64,000 nucleotides of DNA from an uncultured Collinsella sp. (GCA_938023905.1 CALJCO010000011.1:48882-112881); one strand, 5' to 3'; positions 51,053-62,605 are shown, counted from the stretch's first letter. Notes: a model not told the origin generated them from the letters alone. Translations and numbers: made by a program.

Positions 51053-53932
51053 TTATTGAGCATCAAGTTGAGCCTGACGCTCCCGGTCACGCCTGAGCAA
51101 CGGCGCCAAAAACTTGCCCGTATAACTCTGCGGACAGTCCGCAACCTGCTCCGGTGTGCCCGAAACCACGACGGTTCCGCCGCCGTTACCGCCCTCGGGG
51201 CCCATATCGATCAGGCGGTCGGCAACCTTGATGACATCAAGGTTGTGTTCAATCACCAGCACCGTGTTGCCCGCATCGACCAAGCGCTGCAGCACATCGA
51301 GCAGCTGGCGAACGTCCTCAAAATGAAGGCCGGTCGTCGGCTCATCCAAAATATAGAACGTCTTGCCCGTCTGGCGTCGATGAAGCTCCTTGGCGAGCTT
51401 CACACGCTGCGCCTCGCCGCCCGAGAGCGTCGTAGCGGGCTGGCCCAGGCTCACGTAGCCCAAGCCTACATCGTACAGCGTCTGGAGCTTGCGCTTAATC
51501 TGCGGGATATTCCCAAAGAAGGCCAGTGCCTCGGTGACGCTCATGTCGAGCACGTCCGAGATAGTCTTACCACGGTAGGTGACCTCAAGCGTCTCGCGGT
51601 TATAGCGTTTGCCGCCGCAGACCTCACAGGGGACATAGATATCGGGAAGGAAGTGCATCTCGATCTTAATTTGTCCGTCGCCCTTGCATGCTTCGCAGCG
51701 ACCGCCGCTCACGTTAAAGGAGAAACGTCCCGGCGAGTAGCCGCGCGCCTTCGACTCCGGCGTACTCGCAAACAGCGCGCGAAGATCATCCCACAGGCCA
51801 ATGTACGTAGCAGGGTTGGAACGCGGCGTGCGGCCAATCGGCGACTGGTCGATATCGATAACCTTATCGATACACTCGATGCCCTCGATTTTCTTATACG
51901 GACCCACAGGGCGCGTCGAACGGTGAATGGCATTCGTAAGGGCAGGTGCGATAGTGTCGGTAACCAGGGAGCTCTTACCCGATCCCGACACGCCGGTAAC
52001 GACCGTAAGCGTACCAAACTCGATCTTGGCGGTAACGTTTTTGAGGTTGTTGGCGCGGGCGCCCGTGATCTTAAGGCAGCCGCGACCGGGCTTGCGGCGT
52101 TCATCGGGAACCCGGATCATTCGTTTGCCGGTCAGATAAGCGCCCGTCATCGACTCGGGACACGCCATGATATCGGCAGGCGTTCCCGCCGCGACTACGT
52201 GTCCGCCGTTCACGCCCGCGCCGGGCCCCATGTCGATCACATAGTCGGCAGCACGAATCGTATCCTCATCATGCTCGACGACGATGACGGTATTGCCGAT
52301 ATCGCGTAGGCGCTCAAGCGTCTTGATCAGGCGCTCGTTATCGCGCTGATGGAGGCCAATCGATGGCTCGTCCAAAATGTACAGGACACCCATGAGGCCG
52401 GCGCCGATCTGCGTTGCCAGGCGAATGCGCTGGGCCTCGCCTCCGGAAAGCGTCGCCGAGGCACGATCGAGGGTCAGATAGTCGAGTCCGACATCGACCA
52501 AAAAACGCAAGCGCTCCAGGATTTCCTTGACGATGCGCCCGCCGATAAACTGTTGGCGCTCGGTGAGTTCCAGGCCCTCAAAAAACTCGAGCGACTCACG
52601 GCACGATAGGCAGCAGACCTCGTAAATGGACTTGCCGCCCACGGTGACGGCGAGCATCTCGGGGCGCAAACGAGCGCCGTGGCAGCTCGAGCACGGCTCC
52701 TCGCGGATGTACTTCTCCAAGCGCGCCTTGGTGTTCTCATTCGTCGTCTCGGTATAGCGCTCGTACAGGATATTGCGCACGCCCGAGAACTTGGTGTCCC
52801 ACTGGCTGCGGCGCCCATCGAGCTTTTGATAGTCGACCGAAATCTTCTGGTCGCCCATGCCGTCTAAAAACGCGCGACGCACCCGCGGAGGCAGATCCTC
52901 CCACGGCGTATCGACGCTCACCTTAAAGTGTTTGCAGACCGCAGCGAAAATCTGTGGATAGTAGTTAGAGTTGCCAAACAGGCTGCCAAAGACCCCGTCG
53001 GCGATCGACTTCGAGGGGTCTTCGATTAGGGCCTCGGCATCGACCGTCTTCTTAAGGCCCAGGCCATCGCACTCTGGGCACGCGCCATAGGGCGCGTTGA
53101 ACGAGAAATCACGCGGCTGCAGGTCATCGATGGAGTGCCCATGCTCCGGGCACGCTAACGCCAGCGAATACTCCAGCAACTCGCCTTCGGTCCCCTCGGG
53201 AGCGTCGCGGTCGGGCAGCAAGTATACGTTCACATTGCCGTGCGCCAGCACGGTCGCCTGCTCAACAGACTCGGCGATACGGCCCAGAGAGTTCTCACGG
53301 ATCACGATGCGGTCGACCACGACCTCGATATCGTGCTTGAACTTCTTGTCCAGATCGATCGGATCGTCGAGCGAGCGCACTTCACCGTCGACACGCACGC
53401 GGCTAAAGCCCTCGGCGCGAAGATCCTCAAACAGTTTGGTGTACTCGCCTTTTCGCCCGCGCACCACCGGTGCCAGCACAAACGCGCGGCGGCCCTCCCC
53501 CGCCGTCAAGACCTTGTCGGCAACCTGGTCGGTCGTCTGGCGCTCAATGACACGGCCGCATTCGGGACAGTGCGGGGTGCCCACACGGGCGAACAGCAGG
53601 CGCAGATAGTCATAAATCTCGGTTACGGTGCCAACCGTCGAGCGAGGGTTTTTAGACGTCGTCTTTTGGTCGATCGACACCGCCGGCGAAAGGCCGTCGA
53701 TTGAATCCAAGTCGGGTTTGTCCATCTGTCCCAAGAACTGGCGCGCATAGCTCGAAAGACTCTCGACGTATCGACGCTGGCCCTCGGCATAGATAGTGTC
53801 AAATGCCAGCGAACTCTTGCCCGAGCCAGAAAGACCGGTAATGACCACGAGTTGGTCACGCGGAATGGAAACATCGATATCACGGAGGTTGTGCTCACGG
53901 GCGCCGCGAATAACGATAGAAGAATCAGACAT
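51053..53932 (-). CDS. uvrA: Excinuclease ABC subunit A
   Basis: The damage-recognition ATPase of nucleotide excision repair. The 959 residues carry two ABC modules: Walker [15 protein letters not shown] and [11 protein letters not shown], signatures [12 protein letters not shown] and [12 protein letters not shown]. Zinc modules are [17 protein letters not shown] and CEACKGDG with CEVCGGKRY. The ATG at 53932 follows AAGGAG by five bases; the 22 earlier in-frame codons are rejected. A possible LexA box lies 62 bp upstream. Confidence 0.96.
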   Translation of the reverse strand: MSDSSIVIRGAREHNLRDIDVSIPRDQLVVITGLSGSGKSSLAFDTIYAEGQRRYVESLSSYARQFLGQMDKPDLDSIDGLSPAVSIDQKTTSKNPRSTVGTVTEIYDYLRLLFARVGTPHCPECGRVIERQTTDQVADKVLTAGEGRRAFVLAPVVRGRKGEYTKLFEDLRAEGFSRVRVDGEVRSLDDPIDLDKKFKHDIEVVVDRIVIRENSLGRIAESVEQATVLAHGNVNVYLLPDRDAPEGTEGELLEYSLALACPEHGHSIDDLQPRDFSFNAPYGACPECDGLGLKKTVDAEALIEDPSKSIADGVFGSLFGNSNYYPQIFAAVCKHFKVSVDTPWEDLPPRVRRAFLDGMGDQKISVDYQKLDGRRSQWDTKFSGVRNILYERYTETTNENTKARLEKYIREEPCSSCHGARLRPEMLAVTVGGKSIYEVCCLSCRESLEFFEGLELTERQQFIGGRIVKEILERLRFLVDVGLDYLTLDRASATLSGGEAQRIRLATQIGAGLMGVLYILDEPSIGLHQRDNERLIKTLERLRDIGNTVIVVEHDEDTIRAADYVIDMGPGAGVNGGHVVAAGTPADIMACPESMTGAYLTGKRMIRVPDERRKPGRGCLKITGARANNLKNVTAKIEFGTLTVVTGVSGSGKSSLVTDTIAPALTNAIHRSTRPVGPYKKIEGIECIDKVIDIDQSPIGRTPRSNPATYIGLWDDLRALFASTPESKARGYSPGRFSFNVSGGRCEACKGDGQIKIEMHFLPDIYVPCEVCGGKRYNRETLEVTYRGKTISDVLDMSVTEALAFFGNIPQIKRKLQTLYDVGLGYVSLGQPATTLSGGEAQRVKLAKELHRRQTGKTFYILDEPTTGLHFEDVRQLLDVLQRLVDAGNTVLVIEHNLDVIKVADRLIDMGPEGGNGGGTVVVSGTPEQVADCPQSYTGKFLAPLLRRDRERQAQLDAQ

Positions 53933-53993
53933 GGAAGCTCCTTGCCTCCTATTGCATCGAATCATACTGCCGATGAGTTTAGCGCACTCGACG

Positions 53994-54007
53994 CGCACAG
54001 GTGTTCG
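53994..54007. promoter_or_regulatory. Possible LexA (SOS) box upstream of uvrA
   Basis: On the minus strand CGAACACCTGTGCG keeps the CGAAC half of the Gram-positive LexA site CGAACRNRYGTTYC and most of the rest, matching at about 11 of 14 positions. Its place upstream of an SOS gene supports it, but the second half is imperfect. Confidence 0.35.
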
Positions 54008-54125
54008 TAATACAAGATTCGCAGACCTTTAGCTTTGCGTATCGGGCGCTTTGTTTCTCGAAATGCCGTGGAAAGGTTACAGTAATCTAATACTGAACTT
54101 AATTTGCTATACCAGAGGAACGTCC

Positions 54126-56279
54126 ATGACCGAAGATATCCCCCTTGAAATCACTTCGAGCGACATGGCCAATCTGCCCATATTCATCGCCGTCCTTATC
54201 GTGGCCGCCGTCGTCGTGCGCGTGTATTTTTCAATCAAACGCAACGAAAAGCCACCCATTGCCCGCGTCTTTTGGTGCGCGACGCTCCTCATCCCGCTCG
54301 GCGTGGTAGCTGCATGGGTTACGAATCAATTGCTCGTAAATGAGGGCAGCTCCCTATGGGTCCTTTCTTATTCGGCGCTCGGTGCTGCCGCCGTCATGCT
54401 TCTTGTCGAGCCCTTGGTTTCGGGACTTATCGACCAAACCGACCTTGCGACGGGAACGGTTGCCTGTATTTGCCGTGACATCCTTGTCATCGCCGCTGTT
54501 TCAGCGCTCTCGTTCGTTTCACTCGAAATTGCCTGCAACGAAACGTTCTATCGCATTCCCGCCAACTCATTCGGGTTTTCCGTCGGGCTGCTCGCGACGG
54601 TTCTGCTCTCCCTTTATTTGCTGGGACAGCGTCATGGAGGCGTCATGGCTCTCGTGCCCGTCGTCTGCTGCATCCTTGGCATTGCCGAGCACTTCGTCAT
54701 AACGTTTAAAGGCGAAGCCATCCTGCCAAGCGATATCTTGGCCCTTGGCACCGCAATGGAAGTGAGCGAGGGATACGAGTTTACCTTTACCGCCGGAATC
54801 GTAACCTCTCTCGCCCTGCTGGAGATTTCCCTGGGGCTTCTTTCGCTCATCCGACCGCGAAAGCTCCGTACGCCCACCCATGTCTTCCCCGCTATCGCCG
54901 CTAACCTCTGTGCTTTTCTGCTAGTGACCGTTGTGGGGCTCTCAGGCTTTTCCAACATCGACTTGGAGCAGGCGCTGGATTTTGGATTTGACCGTTGGCA
55001 GCCCATCACCACGTATGCGTCTCAGGGTTTTATCACTTCGTTCACCGAAATGGTCAACGAGTTGCCCATTGAGAAGCCCGAAGACTATACGCCCGATGAG
55101 GCGCAGAGCATCGAGCAGGAGCTCGCCGCCGCCTACGACAGCACATATGGCTCGAGCGAGCAGCGCGCGGCGGCCGTTGCCCAGTTCAATGAAATCAAGC
55201 CGACGATTGTTGCCGTCATGAATGAGAGTTTTAGCGACCTTTCGTGCTTTGAGCAGCTCCAGGCGGCCGGGTACACCGGCCCCGCATTCTACAACTCGCT
55301 TCCCGACACACTTGTTCGCGGCACCATGCTCGCTTCGGTCGCCGGTGGCGGAACGGCGAACTCCGAATTCGAATTTTTGACCGGAGCGACAACGGCCTTT
55401 GTCGGATTAGGCAAGATCCCCTATCAGCTGTATCAGATGAATGGCGTAAACAGCCTGGCAAAGGACCTTAAAGAGCTTGGGTATACCACTACCGCTATGC
55501 ACCCGCAAAACCCCGTCAACTACCATCGAGATAAAATCTATCAGCAGCTGGGCTTTGGAGACTTTCTTTCAATCGGCGATTTCGAAGGTGCGCCCTATTA
55601 CCATGCCGGCGTATGCGACTACGTCACCTACGACAAGATACTCGACCTGCTTAGAACCGACGAAGCGCCGCAGTTCATCTTTGACGTCACGATGCAAAAT
55701 CACGGCGGCTACGACTATGGCACCGTTCCCGCCGAAGAGCTGACAAACTATTGGGTCGAGGGAGCCAGCGAAGGCGCCAACAGCGCGCTCAACACCTATC
55801 TCACCTGCATCAACGCATCCGACCGGGACCTCGAGTACTTTATCAACGAGCTCCGCAACATCGGCAGACCGGTTGTTCTTGTCTTTTTTGGCGACCATCA
55901 GCCGAGCGCCGCAACGACTCTCAACGACGAGCTGTACCCTCAGGAAGATACGGCAAGCCACGCTTTCCGTATCTATCAGTCGACATATCTCGTCTGGGCT
56001 AACTATGAGATCGCCGGCAATACCGAGCTCAACGTCTACGACACCGTCGGAGCAAACGAGATTGCAGCCATTACCCTTAATAAGATCGGCGCCCCGCTCA
56101 CCAATTACCAAAAGGCCCTGCTTGCGACAAGGTCAGATGTGCCCACCATCAATGTCGCCGGCTATCTCGGTGCCGACGGGCTGCGCTACGACTTGGAATC
56201 GAAAGACAGCCCCTACGCCTCGACGATCGACAAGCTGCAGCGCATGCAATACCTCGAGTTCGCCAGCAAAGTTCAGTAA
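54126..56279 (+). CDS. LTA-synthase-like membrane sulfatase
   Basis: A 717-residue polytopic protein with six or more N-terminal helices (residues 15-300) and an extracellular alkaline-phosphatase/sulfatase domain. Domain features match the LtaS family: AVMNESFSD (metal Glu), the nucleophile Thr in GGGTANSEFEFLTG, TMQNHGGYDYG, and FFGDHQPSA (metal Asp-His). Relatives transfer glycerol phosphate from phosphatidylglycerol to build cell-surface polymers. Substrate here is inferred. AGAGGAACG precedes the ATG. It is divergent from uvrA and stands alone. Confidence 0.85.
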   Translation: MTEDIPLEITSSDMANLPIFIAVLIVAAVVVRVYFSIKRNEKPPIARVFWCATLLIPLGVVAAWVTNQLLVNEGSSLWVLSYSALGAAAVMLLVEPLVSGLIDQTDLATGTVACICRDILVIAAVSALSFVSLEIACNETFYRIPANSFGFSVGLLATVLLSLYLLGQRHGGVMALVPVVCCILGIAEHFVITFKGEAILPSDILALGTAMEVSEGYEFTFTAGIVTSLALLEISLGLLSLIRPRKLRTPTHVFPAIAANLCAFLLVTVVGLSGFSNIDLEQALDFGFDRWQPITTYASQGFITSFTEMVNELPIEKPEDYTPDEAQSIEQELAAAYDSTYGSSEQRAAAVAQFNEIKPTIVAVMNESFSDLSCFEQLQAAGYTGPAFYNSLPDTLVRGTMLASVAGGGTANSEFEFLTGATTAFVGLGKIPYQLYQMNGVNSLAKDLKELGYTTTAMHPQNPVNYHRDKIYQQLGFGDFLSIGDFEGAPYYHAGVCDYVTYDKILDLLRTDEAPQFIFDVTMQNHGGYDYGTVPAEELTNYWVEGASEGANSALNTYLTCINASDRDLEYFINELRNIGRPVVLVFFGDHQPSAATTLNDELYPQEDTASHAFRIYQSTYLVWANYEIAGNTELNVYDTVGANEIAAITLNKIGAPLTNYQKALLATRSDVPTINVAGYLGADGLRYDLESKDSPYASTIDKLQRMQYLEFASKVQ

Positions 56280-56424
56280 GCCCGCCCATTCGCTTGGGCC
56301 CATCGTATTGCAAGCACGCTCGGCCCAAACGCATCGCAAATGACTCCCGCTCGCAAACGAGGGTACAATGACGCTCGTGTCACATCGCGGGGCCCCGGCC
56401 CCAGCATATACAAAGGAGTCATAC

Positions 56425-57255
56425 ATGGGTTGCGAACACGCACAGGCCGCCGGCGGACAAACGTCGCCGTCGCAATTTGAGGAGAACACGCTGTCCGAGG
56501 TCAAGCGCGTCATCGCCGTGCTTTCCGGCAAGGGCGGTGTCGGCAAGTCATTTGTCACCGGTGCCATCGCCACCGAGCTTGCCCGTCACGGCCACAAGGT
56601 CGGCGTCCTCGATGCCGACATCACCGGTCCCTCTATCCCCAAGATGTTCGGTATGAGTGGACGCCACGTCCATGCCCTTGGCAACCTTATGCTGCCCGAA
56701 ATCTCCGAGCACGGCGTCAAGGTCATGAGCTCCAACCTGCTGCTCCAAAACGAGACCGACCCCGTCCTTTGGCGCGGTCCGGTCATCGCAGGCGCCATTA
56801 GGCAGTTCTGGAGCGAGACCTCGTGGGGCCCCATCGACTACCTACTGGTCGACATGCCTCCGGGAACAGGCGACGTTGCGCTCACCGTCTTCCAGTCGCT
56901 GCCGGTCGACGGCATCGTCATCGTCACGAGCCCGCAGGATCTGGTCTCGATGATCGTCGCCAAGGCGGTCAACATGGCCGAGAAGATGAACGTCCCCATT
57001 CTGGGCATTGTCGAGAACATGAGCTATATTGAGTGCCCCGACTGCGGCAAGAAGATCGAGGTCTTTGGCAAGAGCAAGCTCCCCGAGGTCGCAGAGCGCT
57101 ATAACCTCGACATCTTGGGCCAGCTTCCCATTAATCCGGCACTCGCCGAGGCCTGCGATAAGGGCGAGGTCGAGACTGCGCTGCCCGATGGCATGTTGCC
57201 CAAGGCAGTCTCTGCCGTCGAGGCTATTACCCCGCACGAGACCGACGAGGCCTAA
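56425..57255 (+). CDS. mrp: Mrp/NBP35-family iron-sulfur carrier ATPase
   Basis: A 276-residue P-loop ATPase that carries iron-sulfur clusters to apo-proteins. The deviant Walker A is LSGKGGVGKSFV, followed by GVLDADITGPSIPKMFG and LLVDMPPGTGD. The cluster-binding CxxC is in ECPDCGKKIEVFG. The ATG at 56425 has AAAGGAG upstream; an earlier in-frame ATG at 56368 lacks one. The next gene begins at the base after its stop, so they are one unit. Confidence 0.93.
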   Translation: MGCEHAQAAGGQTSPSQFEENTLSEVKRVIAVLSGKGGVGKSFVTGAIATELARHGHKVGVLDADITGPSIPKMFGMSGRHVHALGNLMLPEISEHGVKVMSSNLLLQNETDPVLWRGPVIAGAIRQFWSETSWGPIDYLLVDMPPGTGDVALTVFQSLPVDGIVIVTSPQDLVSMIVAKAVNMAEKMNVPILGIVENMSYIECPDCGKKIEVFGKSKLPEVAERYNLDILGQLPINPALAEACDKGEVETALPDGMLPKAVSAVEAITPHETDEA

Positions 57256-58527
57256 GTGAACGCGAGCGCCCTCTATGACGTCTTGGTAATCGGCGGCGGG
57301 GCTTCAGGCCTCGCCGCCGCCATTACGGCCGCACGCGCTGGCAAAAGCGTCTGCATCGTTGAGCGCGATGTCGCCTGTGGCCTCAAGCTCCTTGCGACCG
57401 GTAACGGCCGTTGCAACCTCTCCAACGAATCGATTGATCCTCAGCGGTATAACCACCCCGCATTCGTCGAATCCGTCATGGGCCCCCAGCCCGAACAAGA
57501 GCTTATGGGTTTCTTCTCCTCGCTGGGCATCATGACAACCTCCGAGGAAGGCCGGCTGTACCCGCGCTCCCTTCGCGCCGAATCGGTGCGCGACGCGCTT
57601 CTCAGCGTTTGCGACCGCCTAGGTATCACCTTAATCTGCGGAGCCAACGTTGCCTCGGCGCACAAAGCTTCCGAAGGCTGGGCACTCCAAATAGACCGTC
57701 CGGCGCGGGCACTCAAGGCAAAAAAGCACGACGACCGAAAATCGGAGCTCCGCTCGCTTCGGAAAGCGCTCGCCGATGTCCCTCGCAAGAACGAGGCCCT
57801 GCAGGCACATGCCGTAATTATCGCCACGGGCGGCAACCCCACCGGTATCGCCGATACGTTTCGCCTCCCCCTCACTTCGCTGCGCCCCATCCTCTGCCCC
57901 GTATCGGCAACGGTCTTTGGCGATCGGGCGGCGCTCAAGACGTTGGATGGCCTGCGCGTCCGCGCCCGCTTGACGCTCGCCCGCAATCATAATGAGCTCT
58001 GGCACGAAGACGGTGAAGTGCTGTTTCGAACCTTCGGTATCTCGGGCGTCGCTGTCTTCAACCTCTCTCGTCGTATCCAGCACGGCGATACGATCCTGCT
58101 CGACGTTTTCCCCGACCTCTCCAAAGACGAGTTGCTCAATATGCTCAACCGGCGCGTTCAGCTGCTCGGCGGCTTTTCGCCCCGCGATCCCCGTTGGCTC
58201 GACGGCATGCTCGCCCCGCAACTCTCCCGCGTCGTCTGCACAGCGTTCGAGCAGTGCCATCCAGGCTCCAACGATGTCATCCACCTGGTCTCGATCCTCA
58301 AGCACTTTAAGTTGCTCGTCAAGGGAACAGCCGAGGAGCGCTCAGCGCAGGTCACGCGTGGTGGCGTATCTGTCGAGAGCATCTCAACACCCAGCCTACG
58401 CGCGCGCAGCGTTGTCGACGCCCCGCTTTACGTCTGCGGTGAAGCGCTCGACATCGACGCCGATTGCGGAGGCTTTAACCTTGCGTGGGCCTGGATCTCG
58501 GGCATTCGCGCTGCAAGCAGCCTGTAG
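57256..58527 (+). CDS. HI0933-like flavoprotein (NAD(P)/FAD oxidoreductase)
   Basis: A 423-residue FAD protein. The dinucleotide fold is VLVIGGGASGLAAAI with IVERD at the end of the second strand, followed by LLATGNGRCNLSN, the HI0933/YhiN family block. VIIATGGNPTG marks the second nucleotide element and GEALDIDADCGGFNLAWAW the FAD-closing C terminus. The reaction of this family is not well defined. The start is GTG at 57256 directly after the mrp stop, with GAGG five bases upstream in the mrp end. Confidence 0.85.
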   Translation: MNASALYDVLVIGGGASGLAAAITAARAGKSVCIVERDVACGLKLLATGNGRCNLSNESIDPQRYNHPAFVESVMGPQPEQELMGFFSSLGIMTTSEEGRLYPRSLRAESVRDALLSVCDRLGITLICGANVASAHKASEGWALQIDRPARALKAKKHDDRKSELRSLRKALADVPRKNEALQAHAVIIATGGNPTGIADTFRLPLTSLRPILCPVSATVFGDRAALKTLDGLRVRARLTLARNHNELWHEDGEVLFRTFGISGVAVFNLSRRIQHGDTILLDVFPDLSKDELLNMLNRRVQLLGGFSPRDPRWLDGMLAPQLSRVVCTAFEQCHPGSNDVIHLVSILKHFKLLVKGTAEERSAQVTRGGVSVESISTPSLRARSVVDAPLYVCGEALDIDADCGGFNLAWAWISGIRAASSL

Positions 58528-58557
58528 CCGCGCAGTCTATAATCAAAAACGCATTCG

Positions 58558-58590
58558 GGCCGTCTGGGATACCGGACGGCCTCTTTCTTG
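58558..58590 (+). terminator. Terminator after the HI0933-like gene
   Basis: GGCCGTC pairs with GACGGCC around a 10-base loop and is followed by TCTTTCTT on the plus strand, 30 bases after the stop. Some read-through to the next gene is likely since that gene starts 18 bases later. Confidence 0.65.
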
Positions 58591-58607
58591 CCTCTAAGGA
58601 GACCTCG

Positions 58608-60248
58608 ATGATCGAAATCACCCAAGTCAACGCGTCGCTCGATGAAGCCGGCGATGAAAATGCCTGCCTCATTGTTGGCAAGCGAGTCGCCAAGCGCGTC
58701 CTACGTTGCAAGGACTCCGAGATCAAGTCCATCGAGCTCCACCGCAAGTCAATCGACGCTCGCAAAAAACGAGACGTCCATTTTATCCTGAGCTTTCGTG
58801 TTGAGCTGACTAGTCCCCACCTCGAGCGAGAAGCGGTCGACAGCGTTGCCGAGCGTGACCGTTCGCGCGTACGCGCGATAGAAGACGATGAGCCTTCATT
58901 CCCCTCCCCCGCCTCCGACGCGCCTCAAGAACGCCCTGTCGTTGTCGGCGCCGGATGCGCCGGCCTTTTCGCTGCGCTTACGCTCGCCGAAGCAGGTCTT
59001 AAGCCCTTGCTCATCGAGCGCGGCGACCCGGCATTTCGCCGCTCGCAGGCGATCGACCTCTTTCTAAAGGAGCGCATCCTCGACCCCGAGAGCAATATCC
59101 AGTTTGGCCTGGGCGGCGCGGGAACCTTCTCGGACGGCAAACTCAATACGGGAACCAAAAATCCCGCCCATCGCCTTATCCTCGAAACCTTCGTCGAGGC
59201 GGGCGCGCCCCGCGATATTCTGTGGGATGCCAAGCCGCACATTGGCTCCGACATCCTTCCCACGGTCGTCACCGCTATATCCCAGCGCATCGAGCAGCTC
59301 GGAGGTGTCGTCCGCTATCGAACGAAGCTCGTCGACATTCGCATCGACGCGTCTGGCGCCATCACCGGTATTGATGTCCAATCGTCCCAAGACGCCGCTT
59401 GCGAGCCAATCGAGACAAAGCACCTCATCCTCGCCTGCGGGCATTCTGCTCGCGATATTTTTGAGCTCCTTAAGGGCCACAACGTGGCCCTCGCGCAAAA
59501 GACCTTTGCCATGGGCGTTCGCATCGAGCATCCGCAGCGCGACATCGACCGAGTCCAATACGGAGCCTCGGCGGGACATCCTGCCCTCGGAGCAGCCCCT
59601 TACAAGCTCGTCGCCCATCTTCCCAACGGCCGCAGCGTGTTCTCGTTTTGCATGTGCCCCGGCGGGCAGGTTGTCGCCGCCTCTTCCGAGCAGGGCCACC
59701 TGTGCGTCAACGGCGCCAGTCTCAATGCCCGCGACGGACGCAATGCAAATGCCGCCCTGCTCGTTAACGTCACGCCAGAGGACCTTCCCAACGATGACCC
59801 ACTCGCCGGCATCGAGCTCCAGCGCGCCTGCGAGGCGGCCGCCTACCGCCTGGGCGGTTCCAACTGGAACGCACCGGCACAGCTCGTCGGAGATTTCCTC
59901 GCAGGACGCGCCAGCAAGGCGCCCGGAAAGGTAAAGCCCACCTATCCGCTCGGTGTGACCTGGACGGCAATTGACGAAGCCCTGCCGCAGCATATCGTCG
60001 AGTCGCTCCGCCTGGGACTTCCCCTACTCGGAAAAAAGCTACGAGGCTACGACCGCCCCGACGCCGTTCTTACCGGCGTGGAGACTCGTTCGAGCTCACC
60101 GGTCACTGTCACCCGAGACCGAACGTGCCATGCCGTGTCGACCCCGGGCCTCTATCCTTGTGGTGAGGGAGCTGGATATGCCGGCGGCATCATGAGCGCG
60201 GCCACCGACGGCATCCGTTGTGCCGAAGCCCTGATCGCAGACCTCTAA
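58608..60248 (+). CDS. FAD-dependent dehydrogenase (COG2509-like)
   Basis: A 546-residue flavoprotein. Residues 1-100 form an N-terminal domain (VGKRVAKRVLRCKDSEI, RKSIDARKKRDVHFILSF) typical of this uncharacterised family. FAD binding follows at PVVVGAGCAGLFAAL with LLIERG, then FGLGGAGTFSDGKLNT. The C terminus is PCGEGAGYAGGIMSAATDG. Substrate is unknown. The ATG at 58608 follows AAGGAG; in-frame codons upstream overlap the terminator and are not used. It converges on uvrB. Confidence 0.85.
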   Translation: MIEITQVNASLDEAGDENACLIVGKRVAKRVLRCKDSEIKSIELHRKSIDARKKRDVHFILSFRVELTSPHLEREAVDSVAERDRSRVRAIEDDEPSFPSPASDAPQERPVVVGAGCAGLFAALTLAEAGLKPLLIERGDPAFRRSQAIDLFLKERILDPESNIQFGLGGAGTFSDGKLNTGTKNPAHRLILETFVEAGAPRDILWDAKPHIGSDILPTVVTAISQRIEQLGGVVRYRTKLVDIRIDASGAITGIDVQSSQDAACEPIETKHLILACGHSARDIFELLKGHNVALAQKTFAMGVRIEHPQRDIDRVQYGASAGHPALGAAPYKLVAHLPNGRSVFSFCMCPGGQVVAASSEQGHLCVNGASLNARDGRNANAALLVNVTPEDLPNDDPLAGIELQRACEAAAYRLGGSNWNAPAQLVGDFLAGRASKAPGKVKPTYPLGVTWTAIDEALPQHIVESLRLGLPLLGKKLRGYDRPDAVLTGVETRSSSPVTVTRDRTCHAVSTPGLYPCGEGAGYAGGIMSAATDGIRCAEALIADL

Positions 60249-60274
60249 CGCACGAATTCCAGCGCGCAAAAGAC

Positions 60275-60310
60275 ACAGGCCCCAAGCTCCACAGGGAACT
60301 CGGGGCCTGT
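60275..60310. terminator. Bidirectional terminator between the flavoprotein gene and uvrB
   Basis: ACAGGCCCC pairs with GGGGCCTGT, and inner AGCTCC with GGGAACT (G-U allowed), making a stem near 15 bp. T-rich tracts follow on both strands (TTCACTATTTCTT and GTCTTTTG). It lies between two convergent genes. Confidence 0.75.
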
Positions 60311-60313
60311 TCA

Positions 60314-62554
60314 CTATTTCTTAAACCGTGCACCCTGGCGTCTTCTGCCCGATGCGAACGTGGAACCCTTGCGGGCCTGCGAACGTAAGCGCTCAATCGT
60401 CTCGTCCTCAGACGCACCCTCGAGCATCGCCCGAATCTGAACGACGGCATCGCGCAGGCGCGCCGCCTCCTCAAAGTCCATGGCGGCAGAAGCGTTACGC
60501 ATATCCTCTTCCATGGTTTCGACGATCCGCACAAGCTCGTCATGCGGCAGTTCTTCCAACTGCCCCGCAAGTGTCTGCTCGGACGCCACCGTTTCCGGCA
60601 CGCCACCCTCGCCCGACTCATCGGGCGTATAGAATGCGCCATGGCCAAGAGAGTCGCCCTTCGAGCGCCCCTTGGAACCCACGGTTTTTTCGGCCTCGGC
60701 AATAAAACTTGAGATGTCGTTGATGGCCTTGCGCACCGTCTTGGGCACAATGCCATGCTCTTCGTTATATGCCATCTGAATCTCGCGACGGCGCTGCGTC
60801 TCCTCGATGGCCTCTTTCATCGAATCGGTCACAACGTCCGCATACATGATGACTTCGCCATCGGCGTTACGGGCCGCGCGGCCAATCGTCTGAATCAGCG
60901 AACGGCGGTTGCGCAAGAAGCCTTCCTTATCGGCATCGAGAATTGCCACCAGTGAGACCTCGGGAAGGTCTAGGCCCTCGCGAAGCAGGTTGATGCCAAC
61001 GAGAACATCGATCTTGCCCTCGCGCAGCGTTCGCAGGATCTCGACACGGTCCATCGTCGCTGTATCGGAGTGCATGTAATTGACCTTAATGCCGGCATCA
61101 AGCAGATGGTCGGTCAGGTCCTCGGCCATGCGCTTGGTGAGCGTGGTCACCAGCACGCGCTCCTTGCGGGCAACGCGCTCGCGAATCTCGTCCTCAAGAT
61201 CGTCAATCTGCCCACGAACCGGACGCACATCGATCTTGGGGTCGAGCAGACCGGTCGGACGAATAATCTGCTCCACGTCGTTTTGGCTCACCCGCAGCTC
61301 GTAGTCGCCCGGCGTGGCCGAAACATAGATAAACTGGGGTATCCTTGCCTCAAACTCATCGAAACGAAGCGGGCGATTATCGAGTGCCGAGGGCAGGCGA
61401 AAACCGTGTTCCACCAGCGTTACCTTACGCGAGCGGTCGCCTTCATGCATGCCGCGGATCTGCGGCACCGTCACATGGCTCTCGTCGATGATACAGAGCA
61501 TGTCCTTAGGAAAGTAATCGATCAGGGTAAACGGCGGCTCACCCGGCTTGCGACCGTCCAGATGACGCGAGTAGTTCTCGATGCCGTTGCAAAAGCCCAT
61601 CGTCTCGAGCATCTCAAGATCATAATCGGTGCGCTGCTGCAGACGCTGCGCCTCGAGCAACTTGTCGGTCGCCTTGAGCTCCGCCACGCGCTTCTCGCAC
61701 TCTTCGCTGATCGATTTCAGAGCCGCCTTGACCTTCGGCTTCTCGGTCACGTAGTGCGATGCCGGCCATACGGGGATGGCCTCGTACTCACGAAGCATCT
61801 CTCCGGTGACCTCATCGATCTCGGCAATCAGCTCGACCTCGTCGCCAAAGAACTCAAACCGCAACGGATGCTCGGCATAAGGCGGATACACGTCGACAAC
61901 ATCGCCGCGCACGCGGAACGTGCCGCGTGCCAGATCATAGTCATTGCGATCATATTGAATGTCGATAAGTGCATGGATAAAGTCATCGCGCTCGAGCGGC
62001 ACCTTCTTGTCGACGTTTGGAGCCAGACCCGCATAGTCCTCAGGAGAGCCAATGCCATAGATACACGAGACCGATGCGACAACGATCACATCGCGTCGAG
62101 AGAGCAGTGACGCGGTCGCCTGATGGCGCAGCATCTCGACCTCTTCGTTAATCGAGGAGTCTTTCTCGATATATGTATCGCTTTGCGGCACATACGCCTC
62201 GGGCTGATAGTAGTCGTAGTACGAGACAAAGTAGACCACAGCGTTGTTGGGAAAGAACTCTTTGAGCTCGCTCGCAAGCTGAGCGGCGAGCGTTTTATTG
62301 GGAGCCATGACCAGCGTCGGCTTCCCCAGGGCCTCAATAGTCTTAGCCATCGTGAAGGTCTTGCCCGAACCAGTCACGCCCAGTAAAACCTGATAGCGAT
62401 CTCCGTCCCTCACACCCTGCACAAGCGACTCAATGGCCTTAGGCTGAGAACCTGCAGGCTCATAAGGAGATACAACCTTAAATGGCACCTCAGAGCCCTC
62501 AACGCCAAAACGTTTGAGCTCTCCTCCAACACGCTCAACTTCAAATTCCGCCAT
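60314..62554 (-). CDS. uvrB: Excinuclease ABC subunit B
   Basis: The damage-verifying helicase-like subunit of excision repair. The 746 residues have Walker [15 protein letters not shown], the beta-hairpin with [20 protein letters not shown], the DESH box [12 protein letters not shown], and helicase motifs [15 protein letters not shown] and [12 protein letters not shown]-terminal UVR motif (about residues 660-700) precedes a basic tail [17 protein letters not shown]. The coaE-uvrB neighbourhood is usual in Actinobacteria. The ATG follows TTAGGAGTATCC. Confidence 0.96.
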   Translation of the reverse strand: MAEFEVERVGGELKRFGVEGSEVPFKVVSPYEPAGSQPKAIESLVQGVRDGDRYQVLLGVTGSGKTFTMAKTIEALGKPTLVMAPNKTLAAQLASELKEFFPNNAVVYFVSYYDYYQPEAYVPQSDTYIEKDSSINEEVEMLRHQATASLLSRRDVIVVASVSCIYGIGSPEDYAGLAPNVDKKVPLERDDFIHALIDIQYDRNDYDLARGTFRVRGDVVDVYPPYAEHPLRFEFFGDEVELIAEIDEVTGEMLREYEAIPVWPASHYVTEKPKVKAALKSISEECEKRVAELKATDKLLEAQRLQQRTDYDLEMLETMGFCNGIENYSRHLDGRKPGEPPFTLIDYFPKDMLCIIDESHVTVPQIRGMHEGDRSRKVTLVEHGFRLPSALDNRPLRFDEFEARIPQFIYVSATPGDYELRVSQNDVEQIIRPTGLLDPKIDVRPVRGQIDDLEDEIRERVARKERVLVTTLTKRMAEDLTDHLLDAGIKVNYMHSDTATMDRVEILRTLREGKIDVLVGINLLREGLDLPEVSLVAILDADKEGFLRNRRSLIQTIGRAARNADGEVIMYADVVTDSMKEAIEETQRRREIQMAYNEEHGIVPKTVRKAINDISSFIAEAEKTVGSKGRSKGDSLGHGAFYTPDESGEGGVPETVASEQTLAGQLEELPHDELVRIVETMEEDMRNASAAMDFEEAARLRDAVVQIRAMLEGASEDETIERLRSQARKGSTFASGRRRQGARFKK

Positions 62555-62605
62555 GGATACTCCTAACTCATATATCTGCAGTATACGCAGGCGGCAGGCA
62601 TAGTC

